64,000 nt of DNA, taken from assembly GCA_036785705.1 (NCBI GenBank), contig JAWUZG010000159.1, positions 3,286,001 through 3,350,000 on the forward strand. Reading direction: 5' to 3'. Shown here piece after piece: positions 13,801 through 28,435 of this stretch. Each line of letters opens with the position of its first letter. Positions within the stretch are counted from its first letter, which is position 1. This DNA is from Acanthornis magna (lineage: Eukaryota > Chordata > Aves > Passeriformes > Acanthizidae). A program made the translations under genes and the position numbers. The notes under the pieces are model-generated. The model ran no database searches, was not told the origin of the DNA, and worked only from the letters and a program-made list of their open reading frames with translations.

Positions 13801-14540
13801 CAGGGACAGCCACAACCTGCTCTGGCTCCAGCTTCCCAGACAGATTTGTGTGAGGATCCCAGCAGCCCTGATGATCCAGCAGCTCGGCAGGACAGCCTCA
13901 TGCCATGTGCCGCAGGGCTAAAGCCTTGGTATTCCAGTGGTTTCCTCTCTGCAGAAAGCTGTGCAGTATTTCCACCCATTTAAAGGTCTATAAGAGGTCT
14001 CATCAAAGCCAGGTATAGTTTATATTGCAGATGGCTGCTGACATGATATAATCCACACTAACAGGCAGGCTGTTAAAGGTCAGAGTCTCACTTCACTTCT
14101 GTTATTAGCTTTGATGTTGGGAAGATGCTGAATTCCCTCCATGTCTTTTTCCTTTAGAGGGAGAAAAGACACTGTTTACTGTCAGGCTCTTCATCAACAT
14201 AATTGGTGGCTTCTCTGGAATCGCCCCTCTGCTCTAAAAAGCGCTGTAAATCAGCTGTAGGAAGCCTGGTCTTTGAAAAATCCTCGAGCGGAAGAGGAAC
14301 ACGAGCAGCAGTTTGCAGGATCGGCTCCATGTCTGTGCCAGATGTGTGCAGCAGGCAGGCGAGGCTGGAGCCTTCCTCATCCTGCCTCCCTAAGCTGGCA
14401 AAACTGGTCACAGCTTCAAGAGAGCATGACAGCGCCCTGGAAACTTTGGGGAGCCCCCCAGGAGTTGCTGCAGGCTCTGGATCCTGATGGGACCTCCAGC
14501 TCCACGTGCTGCTTCCATGCACAGTGGAGATGCTGCTGTC
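10807..14540. other. Upstream intergenic DNA between the solo LTR and the minisatellite
   Basis: No gene seen. 12240-12900 is AT-rich, CpG-poor and free of simple repeats, with TAAT, CATAAA and TTTATGGC words, and is another candidate regulatory segment. Nothing else stands out. Confidence 0.55.
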
Positions 14541-14745
14541 CTTGGATCCCACGCAGGGCTGCATCCTCCCCAGCCCCCCATCCCACCCCTCGGATCCCAC
14601 TCAGGGCTGCATCCTCCCCAGCCCCCATCCCACCCCTTGGATCCCACGCAGGGCTGCATCCTCCCCAGCCCCCATCCCACCCCTTGGATCCCATGCAGGG
14701 CTGCATCCTCCCCAGCCCCCCATCCCACCCCTTGGATCCAACTCT
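14541..14745. repeat. 47/48-bp C-rich minisatellite
   Basis: Four full units whose shared GGATCC word falls at 14544, 14592, 14639, 14686 and 14734, giving spacings of 48, 47, 47 and 48. Each unit reads GGATCCCACGCAGGGCTGCA followed by a C-rich half. The G strand of each unit holds four close runs of G (GGGG, GGG, GGGGGG or GGGGG, GGGG), so each copy is a candidate G-quadruplex. Copies differ by a few substitutions and a one-base length change. Overlapping open frames rich in Pro or Gly on both strands come from the repeat and are not genes. Confidence 0.95.
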
Positions 14746-15900
14746 GCAGAATGGAGAGGGAATCCCCAGCCCCATCTGCCTCTCCCATTCTAAACAGGAC
14801 CTCAAAGGCAGTTTTTGCTGCTGAATCCCGTATTCAGAAATAATCCTGACATTATCCCAGCTTCCAGCTTATTGGAAAATCTTCTAACCACAAGCAAGAG
14901 ACTCTGTGCCCATCACCAAGTCCTTGGACAGTCCCTGCTGACCTTGGACTCCCCCATGCAGACCCCAAAGCCAATCCCGAACGAGGGGCTGCCGGGCTGG
15001 TGCCACGCTGGGCTCTTTGATCTCCGCAATAGTGAGGCTTTGCCTGAAGATGGCACTACAGAATGGCTGGGGCGAGCAGCCGGTGCGATTAATGCAGCGC
15101 TGACCGGCCAAAAAACCCGGCTCCTACTCCCTATAAAATGCCTGTCCATCCGCCGTGTCCTGGGGGGTCTGCTGGGGGGAAGGACGGCAGAGGTCACTGT
15201 GTGCCCGACAGACGCAAACCCCAAATCCTCGGGCTGAGCCCTCCCTTTTCCCTGCAAAACTCAGGCTTCCCAAAGCAAAATCAGCCTCTTGCTTTCCGTG
15301 TTCGTGGATTTCATCTGTCTTGCTCCTGATTTGGTGGAACTGCAGCAGCAATTTTAGTTTCTCCACATAAACTCTCACTCACAGGGAGCAGTGGCAGTGC
15401 TGAAGTAATCTTAAACCCTCTAATTTCAGGGCAGCACGGTGGGATGGCTATTCCCCCTCTTGTCCTTCCCTATCCCATGCTTGTAGCTCCATTAAATTTG
15501 CCACAACAGGAAGGAGTTATCAAACACCCCAGCCTCGGACAGCAAATTGTCTCCTTCCCACTGTACCAGGCCAGTAGCTGTGGCTCCCAAATAGTCCAAA
15601 TCCCCAGGCATTAATGCCAAAAATCCCCACAGCCCTGAGGATGCCCAGGCAAAGATGTTTCAAAAGCACTTTCCTGAGGGTTTCCAACAGACTCCACGGG
15701 CAGCCAGGGGGAAATTCCTGGGCCAAGGGCCAGGATGCAACACGGAGGGAATGGGGAAAAGTCAGAGATTAATTGATCTATGTCCAGGAGGGAGGCAGTG
15801 TGCCCGGGCATGGGACAGTCGCCGGGCCAGTGCCCCTCGGCTGGTGGCGAGTGAGAGCAGTGAGAGGGGCTCTGCGTTATCGCTCGCCATCGCTGGTACC

Positions 15901-15940
15901 GTGTCACACCGTGTCACACCATGTCACACTATGTCACACC
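15901..15940. repeat. Four copies of a 10-bp tandem repeat
   Basis: GTGTCACACC, GTGTCACACC, ATGTCACACT, ATGTCACACC. Each unit contains a small GTGT/ACAC palindrome. Confidence 0.95.
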
Positions 15941-18900
15941 CTGCGCCTTTGTTCCAGGCCAGGGCACATGAAGGGCTTGGTGGGAGGGGGTTATGGCCAG
16001 GGAAAGACAAGACCTGCTTAAATCCAAAGCGGGACACAGGGCTGCTGGAGGCAGCCAGGAGAAGGATGCTTGCTCCAGGAGGTCACCCCCAGCCCTCCTG
16101 TGCCAGCATTTTGACCACAGGCAGGATAAGCAGGCAGGAGCACAGCCCGCCAGGCTCAGCTCAGCATCGGTTCACTGGAGAGGATGAAGAATTGATCTGA
16201 ACTGTCAGGTAAGTCACATGCCTGAATATGAACCTGAGAAGCCATCGCACACCAAACCCATCTCACTCTTGGTTACCAGCACTTTCCTGACCACTAAGAA
16301 GGGCTCAGGAGAACATCAGTCCCAGTCTGGGACTGGCTGTGGCTGCTGTCCATCACCTCCATGCCACAGGATGACCACAGGCTCATATGTGGGGAGTTGG
16401 GTACATTGCTTTCCCTCCCCTCCACAGCCTGTGCAGAAACATCCCTGAAGTTTAAACAGATATTTCTGATGCATTATGTGAAAAAAGAGATTTTTACGAC
16501 AAGAGTAATGGGCCATGATGGGGTTTAGTGTCGTTGCAAGCCTGTACACATGGTCTTCCCAATGAAAAGAACATGTGAGGTATTACCAGACGACTTCCCA
16601 AAGAGGATAAGATATGAAAGGAGAGGATAAACTGCGGTGCCAAGCATCCATATGGCAGTGCAGCATTTGCGTTGGAAGCAGACACAAGCCACAAAGTTCA
16701 AAGCTCCAAGCAGAGCTGCTCCAGAGTTCAAGGTCCCTCTAGCTTGATGGCATGATTTTGTCGGATGTAGCTGCAAACCATGCCATGGCCCTGGCATGTG
16801 CTCAGCTGGGCTGGGGATCGCCTTCCAGCCCGACCCACGACCGAGTTATAAAGTTCATATTTGAGCCACTCCAGCGTTTTAGCTCATCACGGTTTCTAAG
16901 CCATTGCCACATGAGACATGGACAAAGTTAAAGGTGCCACAACGGGGAGTGGGGCTGCCAGCCCCGTGTGGGTCTGAATTCCTTGCGTTCCCTAAATCAT
17001 GTCATCTGCCCGAGCATCCTTCACCAGCTTCCTAACATTTCCCATCCATCTCGGCCGTTGGAAACCCTTTGGATCTCCCTTTTGTTTACAATGAGTAATG
17101 GGCAGGAGTTAACAGAGGTTCCAGAGGAAAAGGTCAGTGTAGTTCAAGCAGCATTAGGAAGAAACTCTCAGCCCCGCTTTGATCTGCAGAGGATTTAAGC
17201 GGTCAATAAGGCAGCGCGGGGAGCAGCAGCATCGCCCAGATGCCCTCTCGCTGGAGCTGCTCCGAAGGCCCCAATCCCGGTCCCAGCCCCTCCAGGATGC
17301 AATTCCTACCAGTCCCTCGGGGTTTATGGCCGGGGGAGGCCATGAGTCACTGGCCCCGTGTCTGGCGGTGCCATGCGCGGCTCCCCGGCCGCCGCCACAG
17401 CCTCCCGCGTGTTTGCAATTGCTGAGGCAGACTGTTTGCTCCTGCCACGTCCAAGGCAATCCAGTAAAAGTTTACAAAGGGCTTGAGCTCAATCGTGAGC
17501 TTGTGAAAACACTGCTCTGCGGTTCAAAGTCTGAAGTGTGCCCCGTCGATTTACACACGTATTTATTTTATGGCTGAATGGGAGTCATTTCAGAGATTGA
17601 CCTTCCAAGAAAACGGGGTGAAAGCCCTTAAGCTGGAGGGAGTGGGTGGGACTTTTTCTTTTTAACCTTCAAATACATTGGGCTGATAGATCCTGCCCGA
17701 GTACAGCCAATTAATGCGACAGGACGAGGCAGGATGATGTGCTGGAGCAGGGCTGGATGTGCGGCAGCTCCATCGCCCCGGGCTGTGGGCTCAGTGTCTG
17801 CTGCCCGGGGTCACTCTGGGTCGGACACCCACTGGCTCAGCTGGGACAAGACTTTAAGAGTCATTTCCATCTCCTCAAGATGGAAAGGACACAGCCCACA
17901 GTCCCAAGAAGAAACTTTTCTTTGACATCATACTGGCACAAACCCTGGTGTTTGCATCACCTGAAAGGACAAACATGCTCCGTGGATGCTCTCATGATGG
18001 CATTTTTCTGGCTTATGATAATCCACTTTTGAGGTAAAGTCAGCTAAATTTGAAAAAGGTGCTGTCATCATAATAGAGCTGTTTCTGTACAATTTCGGCG
18101 GAAAAATTGCATGAGCTCACCCAGTAGAGCAGCCACATTTGCTGTGGACCAAACACCTGCCCCATCCGTGGAGTTTCCAATGCTTTAAGCATCATTTCAG
18201 CTCACACTGTGGGCACCAGGATTGCAATGGAAAACCCTGTTATAACCCGGTGATTTCCTCCCCACCCTTCTGCCTGTGCGTCCCTCCCAGTGCCCACCTT
18301 TCAGCTGCTCCCTGCCCATGCACAGCTCCTGTCCTCAGCCATGCTGGATGTCCTGAATTTCTCCTGTACATCCATGCCTGTTCTCAACCCACCATCTCAC
18401 ATGAACATCTCTTCCCTGCTCGGCCTCCTTCCTTTCTCTTTCTGTCCTTGCTTGGCTGTTGCCTCTATCAGCAGGATGCATTTGGAAGAGCTTTTACTGA
18501 AAAAGCCCTATAAATGAAGTCGCTCAGTATCATACACGTCTCCCGCTGGTTCCCCAGCAGGTTTCCAGATTAGAAGTGGGGGAAAAAACCGAAAAGAAAT
18601 CAAAAGAAACCAGATGCTCAGGGGATTGATTATTCCTGCATGATCCTTTGGATAAATAAAGCGTTTGGAAAGTTCTGAAAACACATTTTGATGCTGGGAA
18701 CTAATTTATAAAAAGCAGAGGGCAGAAATAGATATGGGTTCAGGCTTCCCAGATGCCAGGAAATTATGTTAGGTAAGGTTTTCTTGGAGTCAGAGCAGTG
18801 CAGAGGGTCTGATGAGTACCTGCCACCCATGGGCTGTGAGGTTTCATTTTTGGGATGCGTCAAAGGCAGGAACAGAGAGCAGCTCTCGCATTTTCCATAA

Positions 18901-21900
18901 GGTCCCATACGAAGGACAGCTGCAGCCCAAGCAGAGCTCTTTGCATCCTCCCCTAATCCGCTCACACCCTCTCGATCTGGTTCAAATAAGCCCGTGGGTT
19001 TCTCCCAAGCCCCAAGCAGGGACGCACATGTTCCTGGGTGCGGGGGAAGCCTTGGGAATGGGGTCATGAAAGGATATGGCCGGGAGAAAGCACTCATCGG
19101 GCAGAAGGCAGGGCTGAGCACTCGCCTGGAGCTCACGTGGGGTGGAGCAGGAGCAGAGCAGCCATGCCGCCAGCAGATGCCTCACCAGGCTTCTCCTCCA
19201 TCCACAGGCAGCCCAGGGATGGAGGGGAGCGAGGGGCGGGCAGACCCCGGGGTCACTCCATGGTGCCCTGCTCCGCTGCCCCCCATTGTCACCCACCCAG
19301 CTGGGGTGACAATGAATGCATTCCTGGGAGAGGCAGGACACCCCCTGCACCCCCACAGCAAGGGGGTCTAAAGGCAGCGGGATCAGAGATCCAAGGACAC
19401 AGGGTGGCTGGAGGAGAAAAGTTCTGGAAAAGGTCATTAGCCAGAGAGGTTGGTATTTATCTGGACATGCAAAAAAACTATAGGGACAATGCTGTTAAGT
19501 GACAAGGTAAATATTTCAAGTGGTGTTTCCATTAGCTCCACGTTCCCTTTGCAGGTTTTCCTTGGTTCTACTCTTGGGCTCAAAGTAGCCTTCGGTGACT
19601 TTTTGGTTCTTATCTCAATTCTAAATGTTAAACTCCTTGAGTCAACTGATTCTAATAATTTAGAGTGTTGTTTCAGTGATTTATCAGAGCAATACAAGCC
19701 AAAATGAGGGATTATTTGTGAAAGTTTGTTTGAAGCACTTACAGGAAAAAACCATTTCTGAAAACATGAATGAGATTATTTTTCAGGAAAAAAAAATGTG
19801 TGCAATTTTCAGGAGCTGAAATGAAAGTGTGTAATTTTTCTGAAGGAGTTTGACAATTGAAAGCTCTGAAATGAATAACCTTCTGGCCCCCAAACAGTAT
19901 TCCTGCAAATCTTTCTGTGCTGCTAATAAGTGTTAGCATTTCTATTATATACACCATTGTGCAAAATGCCTTTCTGCTACCAATACCTTCATTTATATGA
20001 ACCTTTTTGTTGTGTTTTCATTGTTGATATATTCAAGCTATTTATTATTACTTGTTTATTTAAAATCACTTTGCCTTTATATTTCTTGGCTGCATTCAAA
20101 ATACCTATTTAAATAGTCTGTGTCTCTAAGAGGAATGATATTAATGATAAAAAACTCTGTATTCACTTGTGTCTCTCCCAGTGACTTTTTCTGCTCATTT
20201 TATTATCTCTTTATGCTTCCTCACCCTCTTTTGCGAAGACTTTCATCTCTGTTATATTATGCAGGGTGTAACTATCACAAAGGAAATATTGTTATTATTT
20301 GTTTATAGGGCACCTCACACATCTACAGCTCAGGTCCAGAGGTTTTCCCATAGTACAGCTAAGAGAAAAGCCAGGTATTTTTAGGGCAAAATTCCCATCT
20401 GACTTTATAACAGAGATATTTCTGCTCTGCAATATTTGCTTTTAATGATAACGATTCCAGCTCTAATGATAAAACCCCAAATCTTGCAACAAGTGTTTCT
20501 CTTTTTTTCCTCTTTTCCACTACTCCTGGAGTCGTGCGATTGTGCAATTATCTCAGCTCTTATTTGTTATCATCTTTTATACCTTGCGGCTGCCAAGAAG
20601 AGCTTGAAATGGCGAACTCTGATGTTTCAGGCATTCGAAGGTGTTGAGATGTGGGAGGTCCCGAGTCAGGATTCATGGGGCTGGGACACAGCAAGGGGCA
20701 CCTCTCCATGATCCCATGGGAAGCTTTGGGGTTCTTCTACAGCACTGGGGGCTCCTTCCTCCAGATTGGGCAGGAATTTGCTCTAGGGCCCAGCCTTGTG
20801 TCCCACGGGTTGGCTCTCACCCAGCCTGAACCTCTGTGAGATGTCCAGAATTAGTGGGTTCTGCCAGGATGTTGTGAAACAGAGGGGTTTTGGACATAAA
20901 ACACCCCTCAAAGCAGGCTGAGTGCTTGCGGGAGGCTGCAGTAACACCCACACGTGGATGGGGAAGGTGCCCACGGATGGAGCTTCCCAAACCATCCCCA
21001 TGCTGCTGCACAGCAAACACTCTGAAATCCCCCGAGAGGCATCCCCGAGCCTGGGACAGCCCCAGCGTGCTCCTGTCCCCCCAGTGCCAGCACTGGGAGC
21101 CACTGTCCCCTCCAGCTCTGCAGCGTGACCTGTCAAGAGCAGGGTCAGCCGCAGGTCAGCCCCAAAGAGAGAAAACAGCGATCGCCTCCTGCTTATCAGC
21201 GCTTGGGGCGGGTGGAGAGACACCCGTGGGGTGGGAGCAGGGGAAGGGCCACGGGGATGGCCCCAGGGTCACCCCTGGGTTGCCCCCAACAGCTCTGATG
21301 GGGGACAAGAGCTCCAGGCAGGTAAATCCCGTTTGCTGCCCACCTCCTGCATCCTTGCAGCTCTGATGCAAAGCCAATTCATGCTGACAAACGGCAAGGA
21401 CCTGTCCCACCCAAAAAAAGGTGCTCTTCCAGCCAGAATTATGTCCATTTTCATGCCTGGTCCAGGAGAGAGTGAAGCTTTTCTGATGCACAGGATAACC
21501 CTACAGAAGGCTCTGGATGCTGCCCGTATTTATTCTCATGCACCTTGCAACTTGCAATTATTTATATATTCAAGGCTTAGAAGAACAAAGCATTTAATCA
21601 TGTGCTTAACATCAAGGCCAGCAGTAGTTTCCCTGACACTGATGAAATTATTCCCATGTGGAGCATCGAGTCACAGCCTGCTGCTTTGGGACCCAGGCAG
21701 AGCCCTTCCCCAGCCCCTCTCAGAGACATTTTTAGGGGACAATCTTAGGAGAAACAGCCCCATCTCTGAGAAGCAGCCTGGGATTTATAGAAGATTCAGT
21801 ATCATATAGAGCTGGGGTAAAGGAGCTGTCTAAAATGAGTGCCACAGTCAGTGTTTGGGAGGATTTCTCGTTTTTCCTGGTTTCTGATGAGCTGCCTCCA

Positions 21901-23434
21901 TTCCACTTGCCTCTGCAAGAGATTATTTCAGTTCTGCACCTCCCCGGTGCCTGTGCCCCTCGTGCAGGGCTGCAGCACTGCTGCTCTATCTCTCTCTATT
22001 TTCCTTCAGCCCAGCTGATCCAATCTCGGAATAAAAACAGAGGGAAACAGATGGTCCATTGTACACTCTGCTCCTGCCTGCACCGGCTCCCAAGAACCCA
22101 GAGCTGGAGCCAGGTCTTGCCTCTTATTTTCCATGTTTCAGGTTAAATGCATGTGCTAAAAGGAATGTGGGCAGGACACCCGAGCTGGGGATCACCTCAG
22201 CCACCCCATGCTTTGGGATGGTTTTCCTGCTAGAGCTGAAGAAATTGTGTGGAGGAGATCCTGGGGGGTGTCCTTGAGCCAAGAGCCCCTGGTGTGCCTG
22301 CAGGTGACCTTTTTGTCAGCCCTATTAATCACTGAGTAACATCTTAGGTGCCACAGCAGTTGGAGAACTCTGAAGTATGATTTTTGATATCAGTGGATTA
22401 TGTCTATCACCAAAGAAAAGGTCATTTTTACACCTGCAAAGAACTGTGTGTTACCACCTCTCCCTCATAACTTTTATTGTCCTACACAATAATTCATTGA
22501 CACGACATCAACTTCAGTATCAAACTCTGCCTCCGATTAGCCCAACTCGAGGGAAGTTTCTGTTTCATTTCTGCGCAGTAAGCGTTGGCCCCATCGAGCA
22601 CAGCAAACACCAGGCACAGGCAGCTGGTAGCTCCTAACCCTGCTCCCATTTTCCAGGCTTTCTCCCTTCCTCAGGAGACAAGAAAAAGCACAAGGCTGAC
22701 CCCCAGCATGATGAATTCCTGCCGAGCTTTTTCCTATTAACTTCAGTAAGGGCTTAATCCGGTGGTTTTCAGGAGCTGGGTGGCTGGTGGGGACTTTTGA
22801 TGGAGGCAGGGGAGAGAAGACAGGGTGTTAACATGTATTTCTGATTAATTACAGTGTTCTCAAGAGTAAGTGAATAATAGTACTGGCCAGAGCCAGGCAT
22901 CACACAGGTCTCAGCCCTGCAGAGTAAATGGTGTCTGAATTGTGAGTAATGTTGACCTGGCAGGGGCCAGATAAGATATGGATTTTTCATGTCCAGGACT
23001 GGACAGAATTCCACATATTGATAGCTAAATGCACCAAAATATAGGCAGCACTTAGCACGCAGCTCTTCCTTGCTCTCAGAAATCACATTCAGCTGGGTTA
23101 GACAGCAGAAGTGCCCAGCAGGGCAGGTAATTCATAAGAGAACAATTAGGAGATTAAATGGCTTCAATAACTTCCAGCTTTGCTGCCTGTTGGGTACAAA
23201 AAACATCTTTTCCTCTTAATCTGGTGAGAGCCAGGGGCCAAACCCTGCAGTGTCCACGAGGGATTTCTGCAGGCACTCTGACTGTTCCCAATCAGAATTG
23301 TGCTCTGGTGCCACCAGATAAAATCACAATTAAACAAGTGCTGGTGCTAAACTAAATTAATGGCAGAGTTGTGGAGAGGACAAGGCTCTCCCAGCACCCT
23401 GGGTGTGTTTGGTTCCTGAACATTTTCCATGCAT

Positions 23435-23493
23435 TTATAAATAAAATTTATCCATAAAATAAATATATATAAATAAAATTTACCTTAAATTTA
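23435..23493. repeat. AT-rich low-complexity tract with a direct repeat
   Basis: AAATAAAATTTA occurs twice, about 33 bp apart, within AT-only sequence. A second AT-rich tract (TATCTATATCTCATATC and similar) lies at 23700-23760. Confidence 0.75.
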
Positions 23494-26400
23494 CCCATAG
23501 CTCTCAAAGTCATCTCACTGTCCTATGTCAGAGCTGCCCAGAGCAACTAAAAATTCACGATTGTTTTCCAAAGCACAATAATCTGCCTAAAGTCAGCTGT
23601 TCTTGTTTTTAGTCATCTTGAAAACATGAAGATACCCCATTGCTCTGAAAATAGGCAGGAGGAATGCAACAAAATGAATAGTTTGACTTGCATGGTTTTA
23701 TTTTTGTATATATTTCATATCTATATCTCATATCTATATGTGATATATATTATTCTATTATTGACCTGTTCAGATGTTTCTCAATGGAAAACGTTCAAAA
23801 TTTCCAGTTTATGAGCTGTTCTTGGAGGAGAGGTGACTTTTTGACACTGATTTGGAATAAAAAATGGTTTGAATAATCCAAGTTTCTTACAGAATATAAA
23901 CTCCACCTTTCAGCCAGGTCTGGGAATGATAATTTTCCTCCTACTCCAGGTTTTCTCACTTATTAAAAAAAAAAAAAAGGATAAATGCCATTATATACAC
24001 TTGAGTCTCTTGCATTTTTGCCAGGCTAAGTGATGGAGAAATTGCTTCATCCTTTCTGATGGCACTGGTGGCGATGCTGAGAAATGAGCTGTGTTTAATT
24101 ACATCCTTCTATCAAGAATCTGCTAAAATTTGGGCTGAATGAAAACAAACATTTCCCCAGAAACTGCACTCAGCATCCACAACGTGGTGGGAACCAGGTC
24201 CTACACTGCCTCCAGCAATTCTCCCTGAGGATGTCACTCCTATTTAAAGGAAGACACACTCAGGGGTGGGCAGAGTCAAACCAACCTTAAATATTTTAGC
24301 ACAGCACATCCACTGCCTTCTCACAAGGTGTCAGAATGAGACCTTACTTATAAAAAAGTGATAAAAATGCAAAACCAAACAAAAATATTTGGCTACCCCA
24401 CCTTTTGAGCACTGCTCTGTGCTGAGCTTTGCAGACCCCCAGCGCTGCTCTGGACCATCTGCCCCAAACCTGAGCGTTGTAGGAGCTTTCCTGTTACATC
24501 AACAGCTTTTGCCTGCTGGTGTTGGATGAATAGGGCAGGTCACAGCTCTCACAGTTTGAAGATTGTGTCTATTCAGTATTAAATATTACCTCCTGCAAAC
24601 AAGACTTAGGAGCCTGTTTAAAAACCACGTGGGCTTTCCAACCCGGCACAGCCGCAGCAGAGTGACCCACATCAAATGCTTCTTTTATGAATCACGAAAT
24701 AGATGCTGCTTTAGTGCTAATGAATATTTGTAAACCGGGAGTTATGACTAAAAGCAGCGTTTGACCTCGTTGCATTCCTGGCTGGACACATCCTGGCATG
24801 GCTCATTGAAGATGCCCGTGCTCTGCGCTTTGCCTTGTCACCGGGAGATATGGCACACAGATGGAATGATCGTATTGGCCTCCAAAGGAAAATATTTAAC
24901 CCAGGGATGTCAATGGAATATAGAAATGATGGTTAAAATCCCAGAAGCCTGCCTTGTTTTTGTCTTTTTCCTTTCATCTAGCACTTTGGGTCATGCCATC
25001 ACTTATACGCTTCAGCCCAAACAGGCAATTGCTGAGTTAAGAACCTGGAGTTCAAAGTGAACCATAAACCTTAGTCTATAAGATAAATCATACAAATTAC
25101 TTTACAGAAATAAATAGAACATTTGGGAGAGAGGTTATCTTCTTGCCTTCAGTTTACATCTCTAATGACTGTAAGTTCACAAATGCATTCTGTCAAGAAT
25201 ATAAACATTGCTTTTATTATACCAAAGACAGATATTTATTACCAACTTTTACAGTATGGCCAGCCAGCTTAGAGGAAAACCCTGGAATCTGGGCAAGAAT
25301 GTAGAAACTTTGTCGTGATAATTACTAAATTTGTGGGCACCTTTTTAAAGCACGATGAACTCTACTCGGATAAAAACCTCACCACTTGGGTTAAACTGCA
25401 GAAATAAGGTTTTAAACCAGTGGTCAGGGCTGGGCTTTGTTAATTTTTTCTTGTGCAAGTGCTGCTGACATGCAGAAATAGGTGTTCCCACACAAACACA
25501 CCCAGGTGGGATTTTTCTAAAACTTTGAACTCATCTTTCCCACAGTTCTCAATGATTTTATTATTGCAGCCTTGTGCAGGGCTGTGTTTCAGGGCACAAT
25601 CCCTGCTCTCCTGCTCTTGTTGCCAGAGGAATTTCATTTGGATTAGACTAGTCACTCAATCCTTTTTTTTCTATGGCACAGTATAGTAAGAAAAAAATTA
25701 TTAGATTGATAAAAATATTTTTGCTGAAACTGGGTGTTGGAGAGGTCAGGGAAACATGGAGTCAACATTAAAGGGTGTTTTACACCAGGATCCCAGCATA
25801 AAAACTGGTCCCAGTTTGCTCCTTAAAGTGCTGCCTCATTCTAGTCTGCCAGATCACATTAGAGTCTCCAACAAACCAAAATCTTTTTTATTGCTCTTTG
25901 AAGAGCTCCTCTTGCAAAGCAGGGGAACAGCTTGTGTAGGATGCAGCTCGGGTTCCTGACCTGAAGCTCCTGTCATGCTGGAGATGGGGATAAATAACAT
26001 TTTCCTTGCCCAAATTCTGGAATATTGAGGTGCATTGCTGTTGTGGAAACCTGGCCTCTTCTCCTTGCTCTGTCTTTAGGATGAGGCTGGCTGGGGAGAG
26101 GTTGGGCTGTCTGGGACAGGAGGTCCTGCTTGTGCCTTGACAAGCTGTGACATCAAGTGTTTCCACTGCCTGATGGACTCAGGGTGCTTCTGGGGGAAGA
26201 GAGAACACATCCAGGTCCAAAAGGATAAGAAAAACACCTCCCTGAGCCCCAGAGGCAGCTCCACAGAGCAGCGAGAGCGTTTTGGGCTCTGCTCCATCTC
26301 ATCTCACTTACCCCTCCAAAACAAGTCCCTCTGAGCCCAAGCTAAGCCTAATTAGCAAAGCAAACGTGGGCACGGCTCCATTCCCAGTGCCTGCGCTGTT

Positions 26401-28435
26401 TTACGTAAGCCCACGGGTATTTCCCATCTCAGCCAAATCAGCACCTCTCTGGAGCTCTCTTCCCTCCCAGAAAAAGTGCCTGTTTGGAGCAGGAGGAGAG
26501 GAAAGGCTTGCACCAAACCCATTCCGCACCGTTGGGCTGCATGGGCTCTGTGAGTGCAGCACTCATGGAGAAGGTATGAGAAATTGGACATGAGAGTGCA
26601 TTTCCTGCTCGTGCATCTGCTGGGTGAGCTCTTTGGAGCCTGCTGCTCCATCCAGAGATTGTTTCTTTCCTACATCATGGCAGTCACAGTGTCTCTGGTC
26701 TTTCAGGCTCTGCTCTGTCTGGGAAGGGAAGGAAGAGAAGGGGAAAAAGTGGGGAAAAAGGAGCATGTTGGAGACAAAAGCGTTTAAGCCGCGACACGTC
26801 TGTGAGCATGTGTGTGACACATTCATGAGCTGGTTTGTCAGCAGCAGGGATGTAAAATCTGTGCCCCCAGTCGTGCTCAGCAAATCAAAGGGTGGAATGG
26901 AAGGAAGAAGGAATTCCTCAGCTCTGGCTACGCCTGCAGATCTTGCCCAAATGTTGCCGGCATGCCTCCCCCCCTCCAAGAAGTGGAGCTGCAGGGACGT
27001 CTGGGGTGCAGACCAGCTCCCAGTGAGGATTTCACATCTCCAGGGCCCCCCAAACCTCACTGCAGGAACCCAGGTCATCACTGGGGGGTGCGAGGATGGG
27101 CTGGGAGCTGTTCCTCAATGCTGATGAGAGCAAATTCTCAGAGATCGAGAGACCTCTGGGCTTCTCCCATGGGGACAGCACCTGGCTGGGAAGCAGAGGG
27201 GACAGGAGGGAGCACCAGGGCTTGGGCATGGGTGAGTTTTGGGGCGAGTGGGTTTGTGAGGGACAGCAGGAGGGGGCAGGGCTGCATCTCCACGGAGGGT
27301 CAGCAAACAGTGGCAGTGTCCCCCGTGTCCCCAGGGCCACCACACCCAGCTCCACTGAGGCATGGCAGGGTGTGCCAGCTGCTCTCTGACTCCCCTTGCA
27401 CCTTTCTGTTTTGCATGCAGGGCCTGGATAGAGATGAGAACCTCACCTCTGCTGTATAAACCCCAGGGACCATTTAAAAACCTTTCCCGACGGAGGGACG
27501 ACTCCACTCCCTCGCAGCAATGCACCAGAGGGTGTTTTGATAAACTGATTGTATCCACAGCTCAAGTGGATGGGGGTTTCTGGAAAAAGTCCAGGGATTT
27601 TCTGCTCCATCTGACATCTCCCACACAGACTCCTCCCATTTGTTCCAAGAAGTGTTACTTTCCTTCTCTTTTCTTACCTTTTTTTTTTTTTTCCAGAGGG
27701 AAACAAGATACAGGATAGGAAGGAACACAAATGAACAAACAAACAAAAAGCCAAGAGAAATTATTTTTGCATTGAATCATGCAGAAAAAGGCCCACTCCT
27801 TTCAAATGGAACTGAACAGCCAAGAAAATTCTGAGAAAAATGGGATTCAATGGGAGAAGCGCATGGAACAAAATAGATTTTACTTCATTGGAGATGTTTT
27901 GCAGGAATTCCTGTGACTTCTCCAGTCCCTGCTCCTGTGCCACCTGCCCTGAGAGCAGGGACCAGGGGCACAGACAGAGCCCAGCCATCGTCTCCATCCT
28001 TGAAACTGCCCTTCATGCAGAACTACCCATTGTTCATAGATTAATAGAGGGATTAATTAATAATTTGACATAAACGGTGTCTCAGGGCTCTTCATTACTT
28101 GAGTGCTCGGTTGGAAGCAGCAATAAATATTTAGTGTTTTAGCACAGAACTGAGAGCAGGAAGGTGTTAGCTGTGTCCCTGACGTGGTGTCCATGGTTCA
28201 GCAGAGCTTGGTCCTGGCAAGACCCAGACAGATCCAGCTGTTTTCCCCACAGTCCTCTCTCTTGCACTGGAGCCACCTTCTCAAGGGCTCTTCACTGCAA
28301 AATTAATTACAACTTGCATTCAAACCAGTGCATCTTAATGTGAGCCCTGTCATAATCACAGATGAATGAGGTATATGGATGAATACAATAAAAACTCCAC
28401 TTTGTTTGAGCCATTTATAACACATGAGTATTCCA

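Noticed and set aside
14273..14824. Overlapping Pro-rich and Gly-rich frames on both strands
   Set aside because: Produced by the 47/48-bp minisatellite, whose unit lacks stop codons in several frames.
15901..15940. Short repeat cluster considered as a CRISPR-like array
   Set aside because: Direct tandem 10-mers without spacers, in a vertebrate genome.
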